In this document: positions 54,481 to 64,000 of the stretch, piece by piece
How positions within the stretch are numbered: position 1 is the stretch's first letter
Layout of the letters: every line of letters begins with the position of its first letter
Source of the DNA: Symsagittifera roscoffensis
Taxonomy: Eukaryota > Xenacoelomorpha > Acoela > Convolutidae
Reading direction: 5' to 3'
Length of the DNA stretch: 64,000 nt
NCBI RefSeq assembly: GCF_963678635.1
Contig: NC_087068.1
Coordinates: 16,495,872 to 16,559,871, forward strand
Made by a program: the position numbers and the translations under genes
Notes under the pieces: model-generated
Databases searched by the model: none
Told to the model about the DNA's origin: nothing
What the model saw: only the letters and a program-made list of their open reading frames with translations

Positions 54481-55502
54481 TCTTTGATTTCAGGTCTGTC
54501 TGCCTCTCTTTGCTCTTGTCTCTCATAGAACTCCGTCTTCTTACTCAAGCTGTCGGCATTCTGATGTTTATCTCGTGTTCTATGCTCAATTATCATGTTG
54601 TATCCATCCAGGCGAACTATCCACCTCCCAATGTAACTTTGGTCCATTGAGTACGTTTTCAGCCAGCTCAGTGCTCGATTGTCGACTCGCAACTTGAATG
54701 GCTCACTGCCCAGGTATGCCCTGTATTTCTCGACAAAGGTAACCACCGCAAACATCTCTGCTTTTGGTGCTCCGTACTTCATTTCCGTGTCACTCAGGAC
54801 TTTGCTCCCGTACGCTATTGGTCTCAAGACTGTCTTCCCATTCCATTCTTGTTCTTGGTGGAGAATCCCAGAAATCGCGACTACCGACGCATCCGTGTCC
54901 AGCACGTACATCCCTTTCTCAGTCGGCATACCCAGTACTGGTGCCTCACATAGCTCTTTCTTTATTCTCTGGAATGACTCTTCTGCTGCGTTGTTCCACG
55001 TGAACTTCTTGCCCTTGTGTCTCATTAATTGTTGCATCGGGTATACCTTGTCTGCATAGCCTTTGATGAAATCTCTATAATAGTTAGCGAAACCCAGGAA
55101 GCTCATCAACTGGTGCTCTGTCTTCGGTGATTTCCAGGTCAGGACTGCTTCCACGGCGTCCGTATCAGGTCTAATGCCGTGCTTGTCTACCATCCTGCCC
55201 AAGTATTTTATTGAGTCCTTGAGTATCTCGCACTTTGATGGTTTACACTTTAGCCCCGACCTCTTCATGCATGCAAACACTTCGTCAAGTCTCTCAATGT
55301 GGTCTTCCAGTGTTGGCGTCGCTATTACCACGTCATCCACGTAGCACATTACCAGGTTGCCATACTTCTTCGTTACGCCTATCAGCGCGTGTGCCATCAA
55401 CCGCTGAAACGTGGCTGTGGCATTGCAAAGTCCAAACGGCATCCGTTTCCATTGAAACAGACCCAACTCGCAGGCAAACCCTGTCTTGTCCCTGTCCTGC
55501 TT
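53985..55502 (-). repeat. 1,518-bp direct repeat, copy 1 (RT-RNase H-linker segment of element C)
   Basis: It matches 56131-57648 base for base by eye, with one difference noticed near 54901. It encodes RT from FQWKRMPFGLCNA through YVDD (55332-55343), RNase H and the start of the linker. The identity is far higher than between elements A, B and C, so the duplication is very recent, was homogenised, or is an assembly artefact. Confidence 0.9.
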
Positions 55503-56130
55503 TAAACTCCAGGCATATCTATAACTATAACTTTACGACCTCCAGGTCAAAAATAAGCAAACCACTCCAACTTGACAACTACATTAAATATCACCATAAT
55601 ATCATAACCCTCCCTTATCTAATAACCCAAAAATCAACAATATTTCCCCAACTCAGACCTCAAATACCCCCAAAACAAATATGTTAAATTAGCCTAAAGT
55701 AAAAGAACGACAATTTTAATTAGCCTAAAGTATAAAAATCTCAAAAATACCCCAGATCGCTTGACAAATAAAAATAAAGAAAAAGAAGACCTCCCGATCA
55801 CCATAAAATTTGCCCCCAACAATTTTTTACAAAATTCAACCCACTTGTCAAAAAACCAATAAATAATCCGACCACACTTGAAAATTGCCTCAAACACCAA
55901 AAAATATTCGATCGAGAAGCCATTTCTTAAATGCTCTTCTCTCAACCAGTCAACATAATTCTTAACATTCTCATAAACTTTTTAACGATATTTAAACTTT
56001 TAATAATATTTCTTTTTGATACTTTTGACTCTTTTGTAATAATCTTAATCATTTTTTGCAATATTTTTTTAATTTTCTATTCCCTAATTGAACTATACCT
56101 CCAATTTTTGAAAGCTATTGACTATATCCA
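55503..56130 (-). other. 628-bp AT-rich spacer between the two direct repeats
   Basis: Strongly AT-rich with T-rich runs at 55930-56110 and no similarity seen to the family. No coding region, LTR ends or terminal repeats recognised. Origin unknown. Confidence 0.6.
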
Positions 56131-57648
56131 CAGGTGTTCAGTATCTTCTTTGAACGTCACTTTCTTTTTCCTAACCTTGGTCTGCTCCAGAATGTCTTCG
56201 GGGATTTTGTCAACTAGTGACCGCACGACATCTTTGCTGTCAGTGACGCTTCCTCTTGATGAGTTAGTATCGTTCACTGTCTCTTTTCTCCGAAGTATAG
56301 TGACTTCCGGTTCCTCTTTACCCTTCTCTTGGATCACGGGCTTATCATCTGATAGTTTCTCGAGCAACCTCATTAAGTCATCATCTATCTGTGCAGTTCC
56401 TGCTTCCACCTGGTTAAGATCATAGCCTTTTGCCTTGAGCGTCTCCTTCACGATCTTCGACTTGAGTATAATCTCAATCGGAATTCTCTTGCTCTTCTTC
56501 AAGATGGTCTTCTCTGGAAGCTCTTTAGGCAATTCAGGATGATCTTCTATCGGTTTGCCTGACTTGTCCAGCCATCTCGTGAGTGGAAGACTGTCGTACG
56601 TTTCCTTGTCCATGAAGGAGAAGCCATCTTTGATTTCAGGTCTGTCTGCCTCTCTTTGCTCTTGTCTCTCATAGAACTCCGTCTTCTTACTCAAGCTGTC
56701 GGCATTCTGATGTTTATCTCGTGTTCTATGCTCAATTATCATGTTGTATCCATCCAGGCGAACTATCCACCTCCCAATGTAACTTTGGTCCATTGAGTAC
56801 GTTTTCAGCCAGCTCAGTGCTCGATTGTCGACTCGCAACTTGAATGGCTCACTGCCCAGGTATGCCCTGTATTTCTCGACAAAGGTAACCACCGCAAACA
56901 TCTCTGCTTTTGGTGCTCCGTACTTCATTTCCGTGTCACTCAGGACTTTGCTCCCGTACGCTATTGGTCTCAAGACTGTCTTCCCATTCCATTCTTGTTC
57001 TTGGTGGAGAATCCCAGAAATCGCGACTACCGACGCATCCGTGTCCAACACGTACATCCCTTTCTCAGTCGGCATACCCAGTACTGGTGCCTCACATAGC
57101 TCTTTCTTTATTCTCTGGAATGACTCTTCTGCTGCGTTGTTCCACGTGAACTTCTTGCCCTTGTGTCTCATTAATTGTTGCATCGGGTATACCTTGTCTG
57201 CATAGCCTTTGATGAAATCTCTATAATAGTTAGCGAAACCCAGGAAGCTCATCAACTGGTGCTCTGTCTTCGGTGATTTCCAGGTCAGGACTGCTTCCAC
57301 GGCGTCCGTATCAGGTCTAATGCCGTGCTTGTCTACCATCCTGCCCAAGTATTTTATTGAGTCCTTGAGTATCTCGCACTTTGATGGTTTACACTTTAGC
57401 CCCGACCTCTTCATGCATGCAAACACTTCGTCAAGTCTCTCAATGTGGTCTTCCAGTGTTGGCGTCGCTATTACCACGTCATCCACGTAGCACATTACCA
57501 GGTTGCCATACTTCTTCGTTACGCCTATCAGCGCGTGTGCCATCAACCGCTGAAACGTGGCTGTGGCATTGCAAAGTCCAAACGGCATCCGTTTCCATTG
57601 AAACAGACCCAACTCGCAGGCAAACCCTGTCTTGTCCCTGTCCTGCTT
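56131..57648 (-). repeat. 1,518-bp direct repeat, copy 2 (RT-RNase H-linker segment of element C)
   Basis: Second copy of the segment at 53985-55502, in the same orientation; YVDD at 57478-57489. This copy is continuous with the protease and gag region to its right. Confidence 0.9.
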
Positions 57649-59046
57649 CCTTAGTGGTACTTGCCAAAAGGCCGAGCCTAAATCAAGAGTCGTAAAAAAT
57701 TTTGCATCAACTAACTTCGAGAGGCTCTCATCAATCCTAGGTATGGGATATGCATCCTTCACCGTGACGGAGTTCAGGTATCGAAAGTCACAACAAAACC
57801 TCAACTGGTCGCCTTTCTTTTTGGCCATCACTACTCCACACGCCCACGGTGACTTGGATGGTTCTATCATGTCATACTCTAGTAACGTCTCGATCTCTTT
57901 TCTACACGCCTCCGATTTGTGTGGGGTCATGCGCCTCGCCCCCTCCCTGTGTGGTACCGCGTTTTCCTCAAGTTCTATTTCATGCTCAACGAAATTACAA
58001 CACCCGATATCCGCCTTATGCCTCGAAAAAACTTCCTCGTTCTGCTCTAGTACGTCCTTGATGGCTTCGAGCTGTTCATCTTTCAGTTTGCCCCTCAAAT
58101 GTTCAATCTCCGGCAGAACCGGTTTATCAGTTTGCATTTCATCTAGTGTGGGTCGCTCTGGAAAGTTCGAACAGCTCGACAGCCCATCGTCCGTTTCTGA
58201 CTTAAGTGATTTAATAAGACCTGAAGAATCTTTTATTTTCTGCAATCGTCTCAAGATACAAATTTTGTCCCTGTGATTGGGACAATCAACAACTTCATTT
58301 TGTTTTGAGTTCTCAATCGTTTCATATCGAGTTTTAACCGGTAAAGCATATCCCAGTTTCCTCCCTCTCTGTATCGTGATCGGTATATCAAGGGTATTCA
58401 ACAAGACACTGACGCAGAGGCCGCTCTTCGTTATCGAGAATGATCTTCCTAAAACAGCAGCACTTTGACTATTAGGATTTGGAACTATACACACTTGCTT
58501 GTTGTCACTTAGTTCATTGTAATTTTTCATTCTCAAGCTTACGACTGCCGCTTCATTAGCTTTTAGCCTCACCCTCCTACTCAAGAATACCGGTGCTTTG
58601 TTTTCATTTGCCATTATTAAATTTACCGGTTTGATTTCGTACCTCCTATCCGGGTTCCGTATCCTGAACATTGCGTTATTTAGGTCAATCGTTACGTCGA
58701 AATTCCTGATGAAGTCTCTGCCCAAAATAAATTGGTCAGATTCATCTAGGTTTTCTACCACGATAAAGCTCATCCACAGGTTACGTTCCCCCAAATTGAG
58801 GGCTATTATCGGCGTCCTGCCCAGCACCCGAAGGGCCCCTTTGTTTGCAGCTGACAGCCGTATTCTCGAGTCTATCAAGTCACCTTTGTCAAAGCCCATC
58901 CGCTCCCAAGTTTCGATTGGTATGACGCTCAAGACTGCTCCCGTATCAAGTAGCCCACGTAGTTGAGTCTTTTTGCCACTTATGACTAGCACGTGCCCTG
59001 TCACATCTGCCTCTGTCCCGATGTGCGTCGCATCTTCTTCAAGCAT
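57649..59046 (-). CDS. Element C protease and N-terminal RT region of pol
   Basis: An open frame starting with ATG at 59046. LRGLLDTGAVLSVIP carries the DTG active site at 58939-58947, then QFILGRDFIRNFDV. A linker with VCIVPNPNSQSAAVLGRSFS leads to the RT fingers (FCCDFRYLNSV near 57790, TTLDLGSAFWQVPL near 57680). The frame overlaps the end of gag by 46 nt in the -1 frame, as in Ty3/gypsy elements that make Gag-Pol by -1 frameshifting. No classical slippery heptamer was seen in the overlap, so the mechanism is open. Confidence 0.85.
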
Positions 59047-60713
59047 AGCGCAGATCTCACTTTCAACTCCTCTTTCCCAACGTAGATTTGCCCAATTAGG
59101 TCTTCGTCACATGTTATCATTGTCTTGGTATAGATATTTATTCCATCTATATTTAGCATCACCTCGTGTGGACCATAAGCTTCAGTATACCTGTTGTCAA
59201 CACGGACCGACTTGCTGCGCCCTCTCGTGAGTAGTGCTCTCAGCGCTCTAGAAGTCGTTTGTGGGCTTATACAACTCAAGTAATCTGCGTACACGTCAAT
59301 GTGCATTATTGTCTGGTCGCTCGGTTCGCTCAAGTTTCTGGTTACCTCGTGGCCGCCCACTGTGATTATCGACATTATTCTAGCCCCGATTTTCGATATG
59401 CCAAATGGCTTTCCCGTCACCATTTTTACAGTGTTACAATTCGCGGTCTTTGTTGAGCCTGGTACAGCCTCTGGTGTTGGCTTGGATCCGGTTAATGCTT
59501 CGTTAAATTTCTGTCTTTCGATCTCCAGCTTTAATCGTTGCTCTATTTCTTTCGCGGCCAGATCCTGTTTCACTTTGGCAATTGCCTCCGTCGCGGCTTT
59601 CTCATAATTTATCTCTAGAGAATTCCCGGCCGCGGATTCTATCGCGCCATTAACATGTGTTACAGCTTTCACTGTCTTCGTTGGCAATTCCGTGCTTGGT
59701 GCTCCTAAGTTCCTCGATTCAAACTCGTTTTGCCTGTTCCGCTGATTCTGCACCGCCGCTAATGCCAACTTATGTTTGGGGTGACTCTGGTCCTTGACCG
59801 CTTCCCAGAACAAGGGACAATCCATTCTGAAGTGCCCCTCCTGGTTACAGAAGAAGCATCTAGCGCCTATCTTGATGATTAAGCCATTATAGTACTCGTG
59901 TTCCTCCATCTGGCTCATGTCATCCTCATCCGGTGCGTATCCTAGGCTCTTCATGCCTTGTTTGTATGTTGTGCAGTCAGCCACGTGGTGGTCCGCTGAC
60001 CCGCAGTTCGCGCATGATCTGCGCTTGTCCATATCATCTCTAGGTTTGTACCATGATGACCTCTGGGGTTGGCCTCCCCCCTGTGTGTTCCTGTTTTCTG
60101 AATATGAGTATTTCTTGGGCTTCATCAGCATGTATTCCCTTGATTTCTGTCTCATTTCTTCTGGGGTTGGTGCGCTGTCTTTCGACAATGTGTAGTATGT
60201 TGCTAACATTGTCCTTAAGTCGTCACTTTTTACCCCATCAATGAACTTCGAGGCAATGCTAAAGTTTCTTCTGTTTGTCGACTCCTCTGGGTCACTCCTT
60301 CTTCTCAAGCTCTCGAGATTATCTAGGAACCGATCTATTGACTCGTCGTCCCTCTGCCTTCTCTTTTCAAATCGCATCATCGCTTGGTGACCCTTCATGC
60401 CTGACCCGAATCGATTCAGCAATATCTCGAAGATCTTGTCCGCGGTGTCGCGTTCTTCTTCTTTCTTTGCGACCACGCATTTTAATGCCGTGCCTTCTAA
60501 GTTGCTGAGTATGGCTGTGCATGCTTGTCTTTCATCATTTAAGTTATCTTGCTCTAGGTGTAATCTCATCACTTCCACCCAAGTGTCGATGCATCCATCG
60601 GAGTCGTCTTTGAATTCCTTTGGCTTCTTGAAAGTTTTTCTTGATTTTCCGTCCCTCCTATCGCTCGAGTCAGTGTTCCTCGTGGCGAAGGCCTCTAGAG
60701 TCCTGTTCATCAT
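59001..60713 (-). CDS. Element C gag: capsid-like domain, two zinc knuckles and C-terminal tail
   Basis: Open over 570 codons. Capsid-like blocks: DGCIDTWVEVMRLHLEQ, NLEGTALKCVV, ILLNRFGSGMKGHQAMMRF and SIDRFLDNLESLRRR. Zinc knuckles of the CX2CX4HX4C type: CANCGSADHHVADC at 59973-60014 and CFFCNQEGHFRMDC at 59817-59858. After the knuckles come about 270 residues with a helical EKAATEAIAKVKQDLAAKE stretch and GARIMSIITVGGHEVTRNL, conserved in element B. Its role is to form the particle shell and bind element RNA. Confidence 0.88.
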   Translation of the reverse strand: MMNRTLEAFATRNTDSSDRRDGKSRKTFKKPKEFKDDSDGCIDTWVEVMRLHLEQDNLNDERQACTAILSNLEGTALKCVVAKKEEERDTADKIFEILLNRFGSGMKGHQAMMRFEKRRQRDDESIDRFLDNLESLRRRSDPEESTNRRNFSIASKFIDGVKSDDLRTMLATYYTLSKDSAPTPEEMRQKSREYMLMKPKKYSYSENRNTQGGGQPQRSSWYKPRDDMDKRRSCANCGSADHHVADCTTYKQGMKSLGYAPDEDDMSQMEEHEYYNGLIIKIGARCFFCNQEGHFRMDCPLFWEAVKDQSHPKHKLALAAVQNQRNRQNEFESRNLGAPSTELPTKTVKAVTHVNGAIESAAGNSLEINYEKAATEAIAKVKQDLAAKEIEQRLKLEIERQKFNEALTGSKPTPEAVPGSTKTANCNTVKMVTGKPFGISKIGARIMSIITVGGHEVTRNLSEPSDQTIMHIDVYADYLSCISPQTTSRALRALLTRGRSKSVRVDNRYTEAYGPHEVMLNIDGINIYTKTMITCDEDLIGQIYVGKEELKVRSALCLKKMRRTSGQRQM

Positions 60714-61904
60714 CTCCCCATGTGCTTGCCCATGTCATAGCATCCGGACCTGCGTTGCTGTTAGCTGTTGAGTCCCCCGGGCAAGTCGTTGTACTTGACG
60801 TTCCATTCTTCATGATTGTTTTAGCAGCTGTTGGTGCTATGCTCACCGTATCCTGGGTTAAGGGCAACGGTGTCGATTGCCGTTTGCCCCTTTGTGGTTC
60901 CACAAAGTCAACTCTGGTGCCTTGCGTGCGATCCGCTGCCGGTCTTTCTTGTGAGGTAGAATTTCTCAAGATTGCGTCCAATTTCGTCTGTATTGCACAT
61001 GAACTTTCGGCCTGATTCTTGCTCATTGTGTCCATTCTCTTTTCCAGGCTACCTAATTGGCTGTTGACATCATCATATCGGTTTTTCAACTGTTGCATAT
61101 CTTTTTTGATGTTCTTATCTCGTTCTTCATTGGTGGTTTCTACCTTATCTGACATCTCCTTGAGTCTCTCATCTGTTGCCTTAGCCAGGTTAAAATAACT
61201 ATCCAGATACTCGTGTTTGTTGTATCTTAATTCTTTTCTTATCACTTCTCTGTCCTCTTCGCTGTGCTTCAGTTTTTTGTCGATCTGATTCAGTTTCGCC
61301 ATCAAGTCACCTAGCTCAATAGTAGCCTCTTCATGGTCAGCCGTCGGTCTGTCTTCGGCCGTAGCTTCTGCTTTATTTTGTTCCTCTCTTGGATTGGCTT
61401 CTGTCGTCTTCGTGATCACTGTCCCAAATGTTCGTGCTCTTTCAGCTTTTGGTTCTTCAGTCATGTTTTCTTTCGTTTTTATTCCGACCATCATCGCCAA
61501 CCTTTCTGTAAGAGATGTCTTTTTTACTTGAGAGTCTTCTTTCACCGTTTCTTCGGTGTTGCCTATTGCATCTTCCACATTGTCTATTGGTGAGAACTCT
61601 ATGGGTTTCGGGTTTGGTTCTTCTGCATTGGGCATTGAAGTTGACTCCGTCGTCTTTTTCTCCAGTTCATCTACGCTCTGGTCTGGTGTCTCTAGGTCGA
61701 TTTCGATTGTAGGCTCCACCTGTTTTCCCTCGCATCTTCTCGCGTCTTGCTCTCGGTGCCACTCCTCGTGCTGACCATGCAAACTGAAAAGTTATTTTTT
61801 GTTTTGCTTGGGCCCCTTGATGTCGTTCCACGCAGCGACGAGTTATATTTCGTGTTTGATCCACTTGACTTTTTTTCAAGCACCGATACCCTACTCCGTC
61901 TCAT
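60670..61904 (-). pseudogene. Element C gag, N-terminal charged and coiled-coil region
   Basis: Rich in Glu, Lys and Thr, with a long charged coiled-coil region around 61010-61290 (IDKKLKHSEEDREVIRKEL and ERDKNIKKDMQQLKNRYDD). Probably the matrix-like, oligomerising part of Gag, equivalent to 21975-23300 in element B. The exact protein start is uncertain. Part of a broken element. Confidence 0.62.
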
Positions 61905-62259
61905 TATTTCTATTTACAATTGCTCTTATTTACAATATTATTATATACAAAATTCTATTCTAAGAATAAAAAATTTTGTGGATACAAATTCTTAAAAGAA
62001 AATATACAACGTGATAAAAACCTTGTTCCAGTTCTCTAAAATCTTCGAGTAACTTTCTTTATTTGTGGTCCCAACCGTACCGGGTTCCAATTAGTCTTGT
62101 TCTGTCTTAATTCTGTCTTAAAACAACTTGTTGTAATTTTACTTCAATTTTTATTCTGTCCTAAGACTTCCAGTTACCGTCCCTTCTCTTCTTTGTACCG
62201 TCCCAGGCTTCTTTCTACTGTCCCAAGACTGTTCGGTATTGTCCCAGTACTTCGTCAGT

Positions 62260-62945
62260 GTCCCAAGACCCTTGTCCTGAGAGTACTATCCCAAGGCTAC
62301 TGTCCCAAGGCTAGTGTCCCAAGACCAGTGTCCCAAGACTGCTGTCCCAAGGCTAGTGTCCCAAGACTACTGTCCCAAGGCTAGTGTCCCAAGGCTAGTG
62401 TCCCAAGACTACTGTCCCAAGGTTAGTGTCCCAAGACTACTGTCCCAAGGCTAGTGTCCCAAGGCTAGTGTCCCAAGACTACTGTCCCAAGGCTAGTGTC
62501 CCAAGACTACTGTCCCAAGACCACTGTCCCAAGACCCTTGTCCCAAGACCCTGTCCCAAGACCCTTGTCCCAAGACCACTGTCCCAAGACCACTGTCCCA
62601 AGACCCTTGTCCCAAGACCCTGTCCCAAGACCCTTGTCCCAAGACCACTGTCCCAAGACCACTGTCCCAAGACCCTGTCCCAAGACCCTGTCCCAAGACC
62701 CTTGTCCCAAGACCACTGTCCCAAGACCACTGTCCCAAGACCACTGTCCCAAGGCCACTGTCCCAAGACCCTGTCCCAAGACCCTTGTCCCAAGACCACT
62801 GTCCCAAGACCACTGTTCCAAGACCCTGTCCCAAGACCCTTGTCCCAAGACCACTGTCCCAAGACCACTGTCCCAAGACCACTGTCCCAAGACCACTGTC
62901 CCAAGACCACTGTCCCAAGACCACTGTCCCAAGACTGTCTCAAGA
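62260..62945 (-). repeat. 14-bp minisatellite (CTGTCCCAAGACCA units) in the element C leader
   Basis: About 45-50 tandem units, mostly CTGTCCCAAGACCA or the shorter CTGTCCCAAGACC, with diverged AAGGCTAGTG-type units at the left end and nearly uniform units at 62510-62935. It reads open in several frames on both strands only because the unit lacks stops. Element B's leader has no such array. Confidence 0.92.
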
Positions 62946-63860
62946 CTGTTCTGGTCCAACACTGTCCCAGGACTTCTTTGGCACTGTCCCAAGACTGTTG
63001 ACAAGTGTCTGAGCGGTGGGACCTCTTTCTTCTTCGTTATGGGGACTTCTTGATTCACTGTACCTTGTACCACCACTCAGGCTCTAGTAAAATTTTCCCA
63101 AAAACCCTCTCTTAAAAGCCAAATGCTGACCCCCCTTTTTCTTATTTCTTTTTAATTACCTCTCTTTCAATGTTCCAAGCAACTTGAGACCAAAACCTGT
63201 GCGCAGGTATCTTGTGATCACCTGTTCGTATAAAAACTAAACACAAATCCTTACCAAAATGCAACAAAAATCCAAGCTAGAAAAAGTAATAAAAGAAAGA
63301 TGAGCCCACCTAAAATTCAAAGGTGACAAATGTCTACCTTCTATCGAAAAAATGTCTGGTACCTAATTGCCACGAGTTTCCTTCCCCCCTGCTAGCGATC
63401 TTATGGGGTATCACAAAAACTGTCTATGTCCGTTCCCCCCTACCGATCCGACCAGGGTACCTACCTTAACCTAATTCCAATTTTGGATATCCGCTTCCTA
63501 TGACCAACGCGTGTAAATGACTAATGTAACTAAATCAACGATGTCGACTAATTAGTTACTCTAATTTCCCCCCTTTTTACAATTTACAACCGCCAACCTC
63601 TAACTTAACCAGCCCCCTTCTAACCTCCCCCCTTTTTAGCCCCCCTTCTTAAACCTAAAATTACCTTAAGCGCCGGGTGCTAAACCTCTCAAGAGAAAAC
63701 CGTAGACCTGTCTCCAGGCCTGCTCAAGTAAAAACGTTTCTCAAAACCGAGGGATATCGCTTATCCAATTTTACACTTATTTCCTATAATGTAATGTGAA
63801 TTTTAACGATACCCGTTCTGCCCAACTTGAGAACTCGAGAACTAGTAAAATCCTTCTTGG

Positions 63861-64000
63861 CTACTTTCCCACTCGACTGGTCACCTCTTCCAGTCCAGTC
63901 TCCTATTGGTTCAGCTCAAGTGCTCCTGAACCACTTTCCCACTCGGCTGGTCACCTCTTCCAGTCAAGTCTCCTATTGGTTCAGCTCAAGTGCTCCTGAA
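63861..64000. repeat. Tandem repeat of period 70 bp at the right edge
   Basis: Two copies, starting ACTTTCCCACTCGACTGG (63863) and ACTTTCCCACTCGGCTGG (63933), with only a few differences. The array may continue past the window. Confidence 0.85.

Larger units (their letters stand above)
41794..64000 (-). mobile_element. Element C: giant Ty3/gypsy-like LTR retrotransposon, 5' end outside the window
   Basis: On the minus strand, from right to left: leader, gag, protease-RT-RNase H-integrase, macrodomain-like domain, modules 2, 3 and 4, 3' UTR, polypurine tract and 3' LTR. More than 22 kb is visible and the 5' LTR is not reached. It is the best preserved copy, with a handful of breaks and one 1.5-kb internal direct duplication around an AT-rich spacer. 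It lies within B's 3' LTR and so is younger than B. Over its whole length it is enriched for CTCAAG/CTTGAG, which A and B are not. Confidence 0.93.
61905..64000 (-). other. Element C 5' leader, visible part (2.1 kb)
   Basis: Non-coding apart from chance frames across the minisatellite. It holds the 14-bp minisatellite (62260-62945), AT- and C-rich sequence, and a 70-bp tandem repeat at the window edge. By analogy with B's 3.25-kb leader, the 5' LTR should begin within about 1-2 kb beyond the window. Confidence 0.65.

Noticed and set aside
62260-62945. CRISPR-like array
   Set aside because: Units are contiguous with no unique spacers, and the context is a eukaryotic retroelement leader.
62426-63076. 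Several long open frames on both strands (Pro/Lys/Ser- or Gly/Trp/Leu-rich repeats)
   Set aside because: They are by-products of a 14-bp minisatellite whose unit contains no stop codon; codon content simply follows the repeat.

Overview
This is eukaryotic DNA, most likely from an invertebrate animal. No host gene, rRNA or tRNA gene could be supported anywhere in the 64 kb. Nearly all of it belongs to three diverged copies of one family of very large Ty3/gypsy-like LTR retrotransposons, treated here as fossils. Pyrimidine-rich, U-rich 3' splice-site-like sequences ending in TTTTCAG or TTTTYTAG lie at the same place in all three. They resemble the nematode consensus, so a nematode host is a reasonable guess but is not proven.

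Layout. Element A (1-16874, plus strand) is cut by the left window edge inside its protease. It runs through pol, three accessory modules, a 3' UTR, a polypurine tract and a 927-bp 3' LTR. About 960 bp of AT-rich, featureless DNA (16875-17837) separates it from element B (17838-41793, plus strand). B has its 5' LTR, a 3.25-kb structured leader, gag, pol, the same three accessory modules, and the first 444 bp of its 3' LTR. Element C (41794 to beyond 64000, minus strand) abuts B tail to tail inside B's 3' LTR, so C probably inserted there. C shows its 3' LTR, accessory modules, pol, gag and about 2.1 kb of leader. Its 5' LTR lies outside the window. A and B are broken many times (about a dozen and about ten breaks). 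C is the least damaged (a handful of breaks plus one structural duplication).

Common gene order, 5' to 3': gag (charged/coiled N-terminus, capsid-like domain, two CCHC zinc knuckles); pol (DTG protease, YVDD reverse transcriptase, RNase H, acidic linker, HHCC + DD35E integrase with a GPF module, acidic tail); then a domain resembling a TARG1/OARD1-type macrodomain. A roughly 0.4-0.5-kb spacer with a conserved 3' splice-site-like sequence follows. Next come module 2 (coiled coil plus SGNH/GDSL-type hydrolase domain), module 3 (about 1,100 aa, containing a possible second, divergent SGNH-like domain, otherwise unknown) and module 4 (up to about 1,200 aa, unknown, conserved Cys/His clusters). 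No envelope-like protein with signal peptide or membrane segments is visible. A coupled macrodomain, SGNH enzyme and two large unknown proteins in a Ty3/gypsy element of at least 22 kb is the most interesting system here.

Non-coding signals. The polypurine-tract motif TGTCCGGGGAGT before each 3' LTR recurs inside the elements, mostly in the RNase H-integrase linker and just before the macrodomain. Three RNA-stem candidates show compensatory changes between copies (leader, 3' UTR, LTR). Element B's leader is studded with ACCCTCCG and its reverse complement. Element C's leader carries a 14-bp minisatellite. Element C alone is several-fold enriched, in coding and non-coding parts alike, for the hexamer CTCAAG/CTTGAG. 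All counts and alignments were made by eye.
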